From the NCBI GenBank assembly GCA_963965975.1, contig OZ014411.1:870501-934500 (forward strand): DNA of 64,000 bases. The letters run 5' to 3'. The stretch comes from Xestospongia bergquistia. Lineage: Eukaryota > Porifera > Demospongiae > Haplosclerida > Petrosiidae. A program made the position numbers and the translations under genes. Below are positions 15,201 to 24,845 of this stretch, piece after piece; positions within the stretch are counted from its first letter, which is position 1, and every line of letters starts with the position of its first letter. Below the pieces are notes generated by a model. That model did not search any database, was not told the DNA's origin, and saw nothing but the letters and a program-made list of their open reading frames with translations.

Positions 15201-18200
15201 AACTCAGTAGGTGTACATGGACTGAAGGATCTCTGAAACAAGCCTCTGATGCCACAGTACTTTCATGTACCAGCATCAAGAGGCTACTTTTAGGCAATAT
15301 CAGTCTTGCTTCTTTGTTAAATTTTTTTCAGAACCTTTGTGGCGTTATAGCTGCCTTAAATCACAAAAGACAAGACATGGTTACTATTTAATAATAATAG
15401 TTGTTATAATAGAACATCTGTTTATATAATCAGAACTGTTTTGAATTGCCACATGACAGATGACTGACTTTTCAAGGTGAAAATTGTTATTCGTTAAATC
15501 CTTGAAGGTGAAACATTTGAAGTATGTCGAATGTATGCCATTGAAAATGTGTGGAGTTTCATAGTTTGCTACTATCTCATAACACTAGAGAGCCAAATTT
15601 TACATATAAAATGCATGTATGCAAGTTGAATTGATTTGTGTAAGTGCCATGTGAATAGCAAACTTATTTATATGTCTGGGTGGCTCTTCTCAACTCGGAC
15701 AGAGTTTAATAGTTAATTGATTACTCTTGAAGTAATCTAATGATAATGATAATAATAATATACAATGATCAAGTAACTTTAATGAAACTTGAATACATTG
15801 ACAGTTGACACTATAATGGATACATCATTGATGTATAAGGTAATATGACAGGATATGAGATAGTTCATAAATCAGTAGTATCACAAAGACATAATGATAG
15901 CTTAGCTTTTCTTGACGTGAACAGTCTTCAACTAAATAGTATATAATTATTGTAAATTGTACATATTCCAATTATATACAATGACAGTGTAACCGTTTGA
16001 TACTACAGTGATAATTACAATTGCAGCGATATTCTGATACTACAAACAATAGTTTATTATGATAGTCATATGTAACAATATAAATATAACTGAATGTACT
16101 TATCATGTAATATAACTACATGTACCAGAATAATCTATAATATATAATATTATCTACAAATACTCACCTCATCCTGTATATTGGGGTCTGCACCAACACT
16201 AAGTAAATAACTGATAACATTATTATGTCCATTAGAAGCAGCATAATGTAACATAGTCCGGCCATTCTAATTAAGGATAAAGATAACATAAATATAACCA
16301 TTGTATTAAACCTACACGTGTCTCTTACATAATAAATATCATTTGTAGATATCAGGTTCGTATAATATAGTCACATCATTTACAATGTAGCATCATTTTG
16401 GATAATAATGTTAACCCTGTACTACAAACCTGGTATTATTATTACTATGAATATCGTTTATAACTATCTACAGTGGAATCTCTAAATAGTGGATACCATA
16501 GGAACAAGTCCTTGAATCCTGGCACATTAACAACAAATGCCCTTCCATCAACCGTGAAAAGGGCCTTCTCCCTGGTACGTACCTCACATTACGGTCCAAT
16601 ATGCATGTAAAGCAGCCCACCCATGCTGTACATGCCAAGATGCAGAACATCAAAGCACTGCATACGTAGCAGCCCACCCATGCAACGCGTGCAGGAATGC
16701 AAATTGTTTTTGTATTTTTGAACTTTGTACCTTAGCATGTAGTATAAATAGAAGCTTTTTACTTTCTCATTATTTAAGCCACTCACGAAGATAGTTGCTC
16801 TGACTATCGAAACGTTTGGCGGTAATACATTTTTTGTTTGGTGAAATAAAATGAATATTGAAAACAATAGTAACATAATAAAGTGGTCGCTATATAATGA
16901 ATGGATAAAACTTGTAACAATAAACTTAATCTTTTAGACTTTTAGTCATGAGTTCTTGTTTTAGTTTTACCAATATAAAGTTTGTGGGTGTGGTCACATG
17001 GAGATATCATGTGAATTGGGCACTTATTAATTCATGTAAAGTTTGTTGTCATTATTAAACAATTTCTATATGTCGGTAATTATTATATGAATGACATGTA
17101 CTTACTTTATCTATAGAATTAACAAGAACAGAATAAACACTTAAGACACTCTTTATTACAAAAAGATCACCATTAAAAGCTGCATCACAAAGAGACTTCT
17201 CATAATATAAAGAGAGAGAAGGACACATTATACATCAAATAACTTATAGTAGTATATTTTAGAACTATATCAGAGATATATATTACTAGACAACATTGAT
17301 GATATGTAATCAATACATGTATTCATGTATATAATGTACATGTACTTTACTCATAATCTACTCCTGTGATTATCTACTAATATTTAACTGATAATAACAT
17401 GTACTAATATAATACAAGTTTACTTGAACATCATGTAACATTATGTAGACAGCGATAATAATTAAATAAAAACATTGTAAGGTTAATAACATTATTATCA
17501 TATTAGTTTGATTAGTAAGGAAGCCTATATAATTAAGACTATTTCTATGTCATGAATATTATTAATTCTTTGGGTGTCATTCAAAGTGTCTCTCACTGAC
17601 CTGTCATACAATATCTTAGACTACATATTAATTTCTATATTATTGTTCTATTGTTCTATATAACTAGTAAAGGTATCTAATACTCCATGTAGTACTCATT
17701 GTCTCTACACTAATAGACCTAATATCACAATGTATTAACTACCACTAATAGTTAATATAACACTACTTTCATCATACACGTCAACCTGTGAACTCAATCA
17801 TATTAACATTGAAGTATATACTATCATTATATAACAGTACATCTACTAAGTCAATGAAGTTAGTGACTGTATTACTAGATCACTCTATAGTCATATGTGA
17901 CCTAATTTGCGAAAAGGGACCATTTCTGTCAAAAGTGAAATTCATTATGGACAAAAAAAGTGCTGATTTTAATATTATAACGAATTCGAGTTAAACTAAA
18001 AGACGAAAAGAATAGCTATAGTACGTAACAGTCATTTTGAAGCAACTATAAAGCTCTTTGTAGCTTAGCGTGCGGAGATGCTTGCATTCTTAGGATAAGT
18101 TGAATACGACAAATCACGGAGTATGATACTATTAACACAATAGATATACATGTGTGTGTATAGTGCAGTCACTTACCAAATTAGTAGATAGTCCAGCCAT
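122..18200 (-). CDS. Ankyrin-repeat gene A, 20 exons seen, 3' end outside window
   Basis: Multi-exon gene read right to left; exons are listed separately. The first exon supplies ATG and eight codons. The next 19 exons each encode one ankyrin repeat of 31-35 residues. Every junction is GT-AG and phase 0, giving 631 open codons in the window. The repeats carry the family pattern TPLxxA, GHxxVVxxLL and GAxV. Ankyrin repeats are protein-binding solenoids, usually intracellular; no signal peptide or membrane segment is visible here. Cassette order 5' to 3': two head repeats, then mixtures of a DG type (99 bp), a YGR type (102-105 bp), a DTLLL type (93 bp), a YSEIV type and an RGDHN type. No stop codon is reached, so a C-terminal domain, perhaps Death as near gene B, may lie further left (inference). 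Family confident; partner and role unknown. Confidence 0.78.
1241..1339 (-). CDS. Gene A exon 19: YSEIV-type ankyrin repeat
   Basis: 33 residues starting EGETPLYAASKGGYSEIV and ending SDLPNM. In-frame and open, with acceptor CATAG and donor GTAAG. Confidence 0.82.
2106..2204 (-). CDS. Gene A exon 18: RGDHN-type ankyrin repeat
   Basis: 33 residues starting KGNTSLYNVCLRGDHN and ending IDIVNN. Same type as gene B exon 40667-40765. Acceptor ATACAG, donor GTAAG. Confidence 0.83.
2251..2306 (+). repeat. Degenerate TTTAGGG-like tract inside gene A intron
   Basis: Four or more spaced copies of TTTAGGG or close variants on the plus strand, some joined by TTTAG spacers. It resembles an interstitial telomere-like tract; it may equally be chance low complexity in AT-rich DNA. 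Confidence 0.45.
2702..2800 (-). CDS. Gene A exon 17: DG-type ankyrin repeat variant
   Basis: 33 residues starting DGKIPLHIARREGYDK and ending VDVPDK. Donor GTTAG. The second helix carries VFQCHG instead of LLLDHG. Confidence 0.82.
3651..3749 (-). CDS. Gene A exon 16: DG-type ankyrin repeat variant
   Basis: 33 residues starting YGKTPIYIACDNNCGN and ending MDVPIK. The usual GHDK turn is replaced by NCGN, so this repeat may be structurally looser. Confidence 0.82.
4217..4309 (-). CDS. Gene A exon 15: DTLLL-type repeat
   Basis: 31 residues starting DTLLLKSVIKRDLEGV and ending INIADE. It has diverged more in its first helix than its sister exons (SVIKRD against SAEQGD). Confidence 0.82.
4574..4675 (-). 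CDS. Gene A exon 14: YGR-type ankyrin repeat
   Basis: 34 residues starting YGRRPLHAAYWVDKDE and ending LEAVKV; donor GTAAG. Pairs with the DTLLL-type exon at 4217. Confidence 0.84.
5257..5355 (-). CDS. Gene A exon 13: DG-type ankyrin repeat
   Basis: 33 residues starting DGRTPLFIACFKGHVK and ending VDVPDK; TTTAG acceptor, GTCAG donor. Confidence 0.86.
5572..5700. mobile_element. Partial MITE, same family as 18367-18563
   Basis: Begins CTGTAGATTGGGGAGCTTTC, then follows the same order of motifs as the complete copy (TTACAAAAGTTTCATGTAAA, then TTTATTAACCCC). The right terminal repeat is not visible, so it is taken as a fragment. Confidence 0.6.
5901..5935 (-). pseudogene. Remnant of a DG-type ankyrin exon in gene A
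   Basis: The acceptor TTTAG and the first codons (GATGGCAAGACT) survive, followed by a compressed, out-of-frame relic of the IACYNG segment. The second half and the donor are missing. If skipped, the flanking exons still join in phase 0. Confidence 0.65.
6114..6212 (-). CDS. Gene A exon 12: DG-type ankyrin repeat
   Basis: 33 residues starting DGKTPIYIACYNGHDK and ending VDVPDN. Phase 0. The following intron contains a remnant of another DG-type exon at 5901-5935. Confidence 0.86.
6607..6705 (-). CDS. Gene A exon 11: DG-type ankyrin repeat
   Basis: 33 residues starting DGKTPLYIACDKGHDK and ending VDVPDK. The splice-flanking intron sequence is nearly the same as for the next exon at 6114, which suggests a recent tandem copy. 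Confidence 0.86.
7116..7208 (-). CDS. Gene A exon 10: DTLLL-type repeat
   Basis: 31 residues starting DTLLLDSAEQGDLEGV and ending INIANE. CTACAG acceptor and GTATAC donor are the same as at 4217 and 12020. Confidence 0.84.
7897..7998 (-). CDS. Gene A exon 9: YGR-type ankyrin repeat
   Basis: 34 residues starting YGRTPLHAAYWFDEDN and ending LEAVKV. Paired with the DTLLL-type exon at 7116. Confidence 0.85.
8688..8786 (-). CDS. Gene A exon 8: DG-type ankyrin repeat
   Basis: 33 residues starting DGETPLYIACYCGHNK and ending VDVPDK. Phase 0; TTTAG acceptor and GTCAG donor shared with the other DG-type exons. Confidence 0.85.
9373..9471 (-). CDS. Gene A exon 7: YSEIV-type ankyrin repeat
   Basis: 33 residues starting YDETSLYVASKEGYSEIV and ending IHLANE. 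Acceptor ATACAG, donor GTAAG. The exon and its following intron resemble those at 1241-1339 and 38836-38934. Confidence 0.83.
10727..10872. mobile_element. Small inverted-repeat element
   Basis: Left arm TTGCTATGAAGCCATCTTAA and right arm CTTAAAGATGGCTGCATAGC are near-perfect inverted copies, and flanking TATAAAC/GGTTTATAC-like bases also mirror. Single arms of the same family appear near 46690-46740 and 54985-55010, supporting a dispersed MITE-like repeat. Confidence 0.55.
11189..11595. mobile_element. MITE with CAGGGTTTCATT termini and 5-bp target duplication
   Basis: 407 bp, with ends CAGGGTTTCATTTAG and TTAATGAAACCCTG as inverted repeats. GGTGA lies immediately outside both ends (11184-11188 and 11596-11600), which fits a 5-bp target-site duplication. 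The interior has G-rich and C-rich tracts and no coding. It sits in an intron of gene A. Confidence 0.8.
12020..12112 (-). CDS. Gene A exon 6: DTLLL-type repeat
   Basis: 31 residues starting DTLLLESAEQCDLEGV and ending ANINFANE. It always follows a YGR-type exon in this locus, so the two behave as a pair. Acceptor CTACAG, donor GTATAC. Confidence 0.82.
12337..12441 (-). CDS. Gene A exon 5: YGR-type ankyrin repeat, 35 residues
   Basis: Starts YGRTPLQAAYWEINDD and ends LEAMKV. At 105 bp it is one codon longer than the other YGR-type exons because of an extra residue in the second loop (SGDAGN). Phase 0, donor GTAAG. Confidence 0.82.
12741..12839 (-). CDS. Gene A exon 4: DG-type ankyrin repeat
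   Basis: 33 residues starting DGITPLHIACYCGFIK and ending VDVPDK. Acceptor TTTAG, donor GTCAG. The intron before it, over 3 kb, holds a retroelement fossil and a small DNA transposon. Confidence 0.85.
13290..14450 (+). mobile_element. Ty3/gypsy-like retroelement fossil
   Basis: Remains of a retroelement in the plus direction inside a gene A intron. Near 13580-13660 the sequence recalls a gag zinc knuckle; near 14290-14430 it recalls the zinc-binding front of an integrase (AHNVPIACHLEINKMQDRI-like). The region between is too short to hold a whole pol. It is clearly broken in many places and looks old. Family assignment rests on motif memory only. Confidence 0.5.
14949..15705 (+). mobile_element. 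Decayed IS630/Tc1-mariner-like DNA transposon with 24-bp TIRs
   Basis: Terminal inverted repeats ACTCTGTCTGAGTTGAAAAG... (14949-14972) and the mirror copy ending ...CAACTCGGACAGAGT (15682-15705) match at 22 of 24 positions by eye. Between them, 15173-15391 encodes 72 residues (MANVYDYFEELSRC, then GSLKQASDAT, TSIKRL) resembling the N-terminal helix-turn-helix of DDE_3-type transposases. No catalytic domain is present, so it is an internally deleted copy. The target duplication is unclear. Confidence 0.65.
15173..15391 (+). pseudogene. N-terminal fragment of a transposase
   Basis: 72-residue open frame inside the TIR element. The VYDYFEELS and SDATxLSxTSIKRL pattern is typical of the DNA-binding helix-turn-helix that precedes the DDE domain in some mariner-like transposases. 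The catalytic part is absent. It runs against gene A and is not part of it. Confidence 0.5.
16168..16266 (-). CDS. Gene A exon 3: canonical ankyrin repeat
   Basis: 33 residues starting NGRTMLHYAASNGHNNV and ending GADPNIQDE, the closest match to the ankyrin consensus in gene A. Flanked by a CTAATTAG-like acceptor and a GTGAG donor, phase 0 on both sides. Confidence 0.85.
16469..16900. mobile_element. Degenerate DNA transposon in head intron of gene A
   Basis: The left end CAGTGGAATCTCTAAATAGT and the right end GTGGTCGCTATATAATGA look like diverged inverted termini. A GC-richer core (16600-16700) repeats CAGCCCACCCATGC twice. The same left end occurs at 52088 in the matching intron of gene B, so the insertion predates the duplication of the two genes. 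Confidence 0.5.
17106..17198 (-). CDS. Gene A exon 2: head ankyrin-like repeat
   Basis: Encodes 31 residues starting KSLCDAAFNGDLFVIKS. Donor GTAAG; acceptor ATGAG. The equivalent exon of gene B is one codon longer and uses an acceptor a few bases upstream. Here that upstream AG is not present, so splicing has shifted by one codon while keeping frame. Confidence 0.7.
17199..18176. other. First intron of gene A
   Basis: About 1 kb of AT-rich intron between the start exon and the first ankyrin-like exon. No other feature recognised. Confidence 0.6.
18177..18200 (-). CDS. Gene A exon 1: start codon, MAGLSTNL
   Basis: Reads ATG then seven codons and ends at a strong GTAAG donor in phase 0. The start is supported by the paralogous first exon of gene B (MATNSIYL), which has the same length, phase and donor. 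No upstream in-frame ankyrin exon was found before the transposon-rich intergenic stretch. Confidence 0.72.
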
Positions 18201-18366
18201 TATCCTGTACTACTAATGTCACTTGCTCTCTCATAACAACTCCAAATATGTTAATTAATTACAGTAACAGGAATTCTTTATGAAATGGTATGTGTCAAAA
18301 TTACTTCATCATAAAAGTCAATTTATTAATTATTATAATATGTCATTATTGTTCTAATAGTTAGTA

Positions 18367-18563
18367 CAGTAGATCGGGAAACTTTCCTGTTACAAAAGTT
18401 TCATGTAAAAAATTTAAGTGTTAAAAAATTTTCAAACATAAGAGGAGTGTACGAAATTTATTAACCCTATTATTTCAATGTGTAATAATGTTTGTGTAAT
18501 TTATTTTCGTACATTGTCCAATGTTCGATTTTTTTTTAACAATGAAACATTCCTGATCTACGG
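18367..18563. mobile_element. MITE with CAGTAGATC termini and TA target duplication
   Basis: 197 bp, starting CAGTAGATCGGGAAAC and ending CCTGATCTACGG, an imperfect inverted pair flanked by TA at 18365-18366 and 18564-18565. The size, ends and TA duplication fit a Tc1/mariner-derived MITE. It lies about 170 bp upstream of the gene A start codon. Confidence 0.72.
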
Positions 18564-19916
18564 TATGTTCATTATCTTCTCAATATCAAGTCATCATATC
18601 ATTTGATGTCTGAGATCATACAATGTCAATATCTACAAATAAAAACATTTACATTATAAATAATAAAGTATATAATTACTAGTAATATAATACTAGACTA
18701 GTTTATCATATTAATATAATAGAGAGGAACTGACAATGATATAGTTAGTGTTTTCTATTAATACATTATAATGGACATAGATATTACTACCTTATGTCTC
18801 ATATTAATAGGATAAGTATAATTTTAATAATATCTTGTTAATAACTTATATGATATATTGATTTATATTATGTCACTTACTTTTCCTTTAACTTGTCATA
18901 ATATAATATATTGAGTTATAATGTACTCTCTAGTCTAAGGAGAGAGAGATCAGTGTTAACATATATTAAGTACATTTATCTATTATAACATGTATATAAC
19001 ATGTATATGTACTCTGTTATATAAAGTACTTTATAAGTATCTGTTTATATGTTAGTGGTTTATGGTGTGTTTAAATAAGTGATTTATCATAACTCTATCT
19101 ACACATTAAATAAATTTGTCATATTCAGGAAATCACTGTGACTCATGTTCTAGATCATTTCAAGCTCTTGTTTAACAAGTTCTAATCTCTATTATGGACA
19201 TTTAAAGGATCTCATTTGATCTTTAAGAACTTAAAAGTATTAGGGCCAATATCCTCATATTCAGTTATATATTATGGGTAAATTAGTCATGTGGAGGTCA
19301 ATAATGTAAATTTAATTCTATTTAATGAGAGCATTTACTGTTACTCATATCGTATATTTTTCTTATAACTTGTCATGATATAGTATTGAGCTATAATGTA
19401 CTCATTAGTGTGAGGACTCAATACTATACCCAAAAATGAAGACAAACTCCAGTATATGTATAATATGTGATACTAGTAATAATATATGTAACACACTTCA
19501 GGTATATATGGTCATACTATAAACTAATCACTGTATTTAATTAGTTCAGAAGACATACCAAGTTCAATGTTATATAACACTACAAAGACATTGATATTAG
19601 AAGTACAAGTTTCCTCCTAACACTATAGAATTAGGACATTATTAGAAGGTGTAAAAATAATGATATATATGGATTCAAGTATACAGTATATTACAAGTAT
19701 AACTACAAACTCATAATAATAGAGATACTTACATTGATGCCACTGTTATAATGACCTTTATTATAAAGTAAAGTCATTACAGTGACACTATGTAATATCA
19801 TATAGTGAGTAATTTTGGTAGGACAAAATAATGACAAGTAAATATGAAATAGACTTTGACAATCTATCCTACAACTACTAGGATATTACAAGAGGTTTGT
19901 CTATAGTCTATACACA

Positions 19917-20056
19917 TTTCTATTGGTTCCTTTAACAATGCAAATATATTTCATTCCAAGTTGTCCCTTATTCAAAGTTACCTTAGTCTGACATTGCCAC
20001 CCCTTTGCTTAGAAAGGAAGGGTCTGGGGACAAGCACACATAGGACACAGACAGCA
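19917..20056 (+). repeat. Dispersed repeat, copy 1
   Basis: Starts TTTCTATTGGTTCCTTTAAC and ends in GGGGACAAGCACACATAGGA; nearly identical to 20478-20622. It contains the arm GACATTGCCACCCCTTTGCT, which is also present inverted near 20800. Confidence 0.7.
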
Positions 20057-20477
20057 AAATGTGTAAGGATAACTTAAAATAAAATTCACTTTTTTGTTCT
20101 TGCTACTCAGTAGTATTATATTACAAATTCATAATCATAATAATATAAGAGGTTTGTCTATACTCTATACACATTTAGTAAGAGAGTGTAGTTTGTTATG
20201 GTATCTTAATGTAAGAACAATAAAAAATTTAGTGGATGGGACAACTTAGAGTACTTCTTTAAGTGTGCTTGTACTAGCAAGTTACAATAGACTGGACTGT
20301 ATTATTTTGATTACTGTCAGTAACAGAGTTATAGCAAAGTAGATATGTTATACACATTCACTTTGATAACATCATGCAACATTAACTTTCTAATAATCCC
20401 TATAGTTAGAATCAGTGATTCTATAACTACAGTACCAACGTGTACTAACTTATCCTTCAACAACACACAACAGTGTG

Positions 20478-20800
20478 TTTCTATTGGTCCCTTTAACAAT
20501 GCAAATATATTTCATTCCAAGTTGTCCCTAGTTCAAAGTTACCTTAGTCTGACATTGCCACCCCTTTGCTTAGAAAGGAAGGGTATGGGGACAAGCACAC
20601 ATAGGAGACAGACAACGAGAATGTGATATGAGTAGAGCATTCTTAGACCGTAATAGGTGTTAAGTGAAAAGGAAAAGCTCTTAAGTACACAAGGCATTTC
20701 TGTAAGATATATGTAAGCTGTAGGAGTCCTATATGAACTTTTATCCGGACCCTTCTTCTCTAACCAAAGGAGAGGCAATGCCAGACTAAAGTTATTCCAC
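20478..20800. mobile_element. Inverted-repeat element including copy 2 of the repeat
   Basis: The arm ACCTTAGTCTGACATTGCC...GAAGGGT (20539-20585) is mirrored by 20745-20800 (GACCCTTCTTCTCTAACC...). About 50-bp arms around a short unique centre suggest a MITE or foldback element of unassigned family. It has no coding; the open frames across it are by-products of the arms. Confidence 0.6.
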
Positions 20801-20856
20801 ATATTACCTAGATGTTATCATGCTACAGTCATAATGTACATATAAAGTACATATGA

Positions 20857-20860
<4 letters not shown>

Positions 20861-20892
<32 letters not shown>
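20861..20892. repeat. TA microsatellite
   Basis: About 16 uninterrupted TA units in the intergenic region. Confidence 0.9.
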
Positions 20893-20896
<4 letters not shown>

Positions 20897-23800
20897 ACAG
20901 TATCAATCATATACTTATTATAAAGTACTTTATAAAGGTATCTGTTTACATGTTAGTGGTCAAATATGTGGTGTGATATAATGTTTGTGGTTATGGTGTA
21001 TTTACTATATGATCTGAATATTTACAATTGACAGTATTGAATTACAAAGTCAGATCAGTTAATATCTTAGCTATCATTGTATCTCAAGTACTAGGAAATA
21101 ATACAAAATAATGATCAGTACATTTCACCTTAATATTTTAAACCAGTCAAACTAGTTAAATCATATAATTATACTTACCATTCACTTTGAAAATCATTTT
21201 ATAAGAATGTACAATATTGACCACTTGTATTTCTGTATTGGAAACTAGTTCAATATGACTCTTAGCATCTTATTATACAATAACAAAGAAATAAATTTTC
21301 TTCTTATATAAAAAACAGATGTTGATTCAGAGCTTGGAGGTCAAGGCAAGTGGTTTGACATGAGCTAGAGTTACGTAAAAGATCTTTGATATAAAAAGTA
21401 CTAAATTTTACTAATAATATACAGAAATCTACAGGCTATTTCTTATTGTGATTTCTGATTTCAATAGTTTGAGCATATGACATTTGCACCTCATATTAGA
21501 CTCCTCACTTAGACATTATGAGACTTCATTAGTTTCAGCTTAAGAAATCATTTTAAAGGCAATATTAGGTAGGTACTAAAAGTATTACGGATGAATTGAG
21601 TTACATTTATCAAGTATGTTGATCAGTTGTGTAAACATTTGGAAATGATTCTACATTATTAATGAAGATATTGTTTGAAGTTGTTTGTCCATCATTGTTG
21701 TTTATTTTACAATTTACACTGTCTTAATTTATGTAATTATACTATCTATAATGGATAAGATATTTATTGAATCATTGCTAAAGGAGCAGTGCCTTTTTAT
21801 TTCATTTATTAGAGTATAGAATTGAGCCATGAAGACTATAATAGTTATTATCCTCTATGTACAATATGCTTAATACAAAAATGGTAAGACTTTTCATTGG
21901 AGAGTCAGCTAAAGCAAGATCATTCTTTTGTAAAGGCATATCCTTCTTGTACCAAACTGTCATAATATGTAATATTGTTTATAGAAATGTGTTGATGATA
22001 TAGATGAGTGTACAATATAATAATTAATCGGGATATACACAGGGTTAGTCTAAGAGACTAGATTTAATAATTAATGTGATTTTGATCTATAGTCTGATCA
22101 TAATAAGAAGACTATAATTGAAAAAATCATCTAATGATTGTTTTAGAAGATACTGATTAAATTGAAACAATGACTAGAACTATAAACATTACATAACTAC
22201 CAGTAATATCAGTAAAATACCAATAGAAATATAGAAGACCAAGCTTCGAGCATTGTCAGTCACACAAACTGATAATTCTCAGTTAGAGGATTAATGAAAT
22301 TCATCAGTTACTACAAGTAGTGAATACACTTTCATTTCATTCATCACTCTTTAAACTCTTACACAACAATGTTAAAACAATGAAAACTACAAACATAACC
22401 CATTACATGTATAACATATGGACCAACATGATAATAGGACTGCACATGCATGGCAGAAAAGAAATTAGTACTTATAGCATAATTTCTAAATACCAACACA
22501 TAGTAAATCAATTTCCTTGTTCATTTGTGTGTGGGTGGGTGTGTACAGATATGTGTCATGATTCATAGGTCTACATATTTTGTTTACATGAACTTGAGAA
22601 TGTATTGCCCAAGGGCCATAGACATGAAGGCAACCTCCTTTACAAAATGCCGTATTGACAGGTTTATATAACATATATTGACCAATGAACCATGATAATT
22701 ATAATAATATGATATAATTTATCATGAGATTTATACTAACCTACTATTAATTATAGCTCAGTAAAATAGCTGCTTGTTTCTTGTGGTCTCTTCTACAGAG
22801 GAGTTGTGTAGTTTAGAGATGATTTACCTTGTCAGGAAACTTTAATGGTTTCAGAGTCATATGAGAATCCAAGTCACCATATTTTAACCTTTAACTCTTC
22901 ATGGCCTAATATTCAATATTATGGTTTAGAGTTTAAGAAACTGAGTGAGTTATGTTCTTAATCTACAGTGAACACAATAATAACAGATGATGATAATAAT
23001 TGATATAATGATATAGTAAGAATTTAATTATTACATATAATAATTATAGATAATGTTGAATAGACAGTAGTACATTGTGTAATGTCTGTGCTTACTATTG
23101 ACAAAGATTTATTGTGATAATAAACAAGGACACAGACACAAACAACCTCGAGATAATAACATGAGGAACCAAAACAACTGACCATGCTCTAACCATAATA
23201 GTATTCATACATAATTATTAGTAACACAATTAAGATCCACTACACATTGAGTGTTTGGAGAAGACATTAAACATCTACTCTGTTATTGATATATAGACAA
23301 GTTAATTAATATTGTGTTAGATCTTATAGTGTACATATCATATATAGGAACTGGAAGGTACATTTACATTCTATGATCAAAGATATACAACATCAGATAG
23401 AGAGAGATATATCAAAGACTTAGCAATCTTCAAGAAGAACCTGATAAGATGACATTTCATAAAAATATAACAAACTTTAAAAAGCTTTGGGAGAGTAAAG
23501 AACACAAATTTATTGAATACTTTAAAGCTAACTATGTAGGATGTACTAGTTAGTTGAGTTGTCCAATACATGATTGATATAAAACTTTATTACAAATTAT
23601 TGATTTATGATCAATGTACTTTAAAATATACTAACATGAAGACACTGATACTAATATGTATGTTGAAAGAATAATACTAACATAAATATATTTGATTAAC
23701 TAATAAAAAACTTCATAACAAACTTAAATTACCTTATCAATTTTGGTACCTATCACATGACTTCAAAATACGTTACAAAGATTATGAACAAAACATTTCT

Positions 23801-24362
23801 TTGTCAATAATTTACAGCCATATTTGGTAGTCACACCTCCAAAATTTAAATTTTTAGTAAAATGTTATTAACGTGTTGGAACTTGGAGGACTGTTACGAG
23901 GTTATGATCTCACGTATCTCTTCTAAGGGTATCTCTTCATACTAATATCATCTATCAAAGAACTCTTCAATATGTTATGTTATTAGACGTGGCCATTAAA
24001 GATGAAGCTCAAACAACAAGTCCAAAATGGTCAACTACAACTTAAAGACATTGTCTTACAAACTATGATTGTAAAACCTTGGAAACGAAATTCTGGTCAA
24101 GTGAAATGTTGTAAAGTTCATTTGAGTACTAGTAAAGTGATGTTAATATATATATAATGTTTGAAATACTGGATTGATAGACAAATAGATGGACAGATGG
24201 ATGAATGTATGGACAAATGCATTAATAGCTGGAGGAATGATGAATAGTTTGATGAATAGACGAAGGAATGGATGAATAAATAGACTAACTTTAAGACATG
24301 AATAACTTAATGGACAGACTGGTATAGAATGGATGAATCAATTAATAAATTATACAAAGTGT

Positions 24363-24845
24363 TTCTCTTCATATATTATCAGATATTATGAGATGATTAG
24401 AGGAGACTAGACCTCATGATGATGATCTATACTTGCCATCACACCATCTCAATATAATGACAATAGATTAGCTAAGAACATTTCAACTCAAAACAGGTTG
24501 TGTATGTATATACTATGACATGTGACAGGTAAGCAATGAGCTTAATATACCATTAAGTAAACATGACAACAATGGATGTAAGTGATTATGTTCTAAATTT
24601 GGTCCTCTAACATTCTGTATCTACAAAATTTTTATTATTGGTTTATATTTCTAGGAACATTGGGTAGAGTTCATACCAGACACCCTCCCCTCAACTGTAG
24701 AGCCACATGACACTAGTAAGTGAAATTATTTTAATATATTTATTGTGATTGCTTTATTTTTCCAGAAGCACCTATATTCAAAAAGTTATGACGTTGTTTT
24801 CAACCCTGTCCCTACCACACTTCTTTAATTATATCTTTACTAAAT
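24363..24845. repeat. Segmental duplication, copy 1
   Basis: From TTCTCTTCATATATTATCAG onward this matches 59586-60250 in order and orientation (AGATGATTAGAGGAGACTAG, then AACATTTCAACTCAAA, then GGTCCTCTAACATTCT). It includes the first exon of a plus-strand gene. In each copy it lies 3.7-6 kb to the right of a paralogous ankyrin gene start. Confidence 0.82.

Larger units (their letters stand above)
12840..16167. other. Large gene A intron with nested element relics
   Basis: About 3.3 kb between two ankyrin exons. Besides the fossil at 13290-14450 and the transposon at 14949-15705 it is AT-rich filler; no further exon with the locus-specific splice flanks was seen. Confidence 0.6.
18566..24360. 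other. Intergenic region upstream of gene A
   Basis: About 5.8 kb without a supported gene. It holds the duplicated repeat at 19917/20478, a TA microsatellite near 20861-20892, and degenerate tetranucleotide (GGAT/GATGAATA) sequence at 24170-24350. The rest is AT-rich, with nothing recognised on either strand. Confidence 0.6.

Noticed and set aside
16589-16876. 95-codon minus-strand frame
   Set aside because: Lies within the degenerate DNA transposon and combines repeat sequence with low-complexity DNA; no convincing protein family.
20345-20802. Open frames of 87-93 codons on both strands
   Set aside because: By-products of the foldback repeat arms.
22826-22862. Possible start exon on the minus strand (ATG, then KPLKFPDK, then GTAAAT)
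   Set aside because: Isolated, weak donor, and no downstream exon before gene A; too little support.
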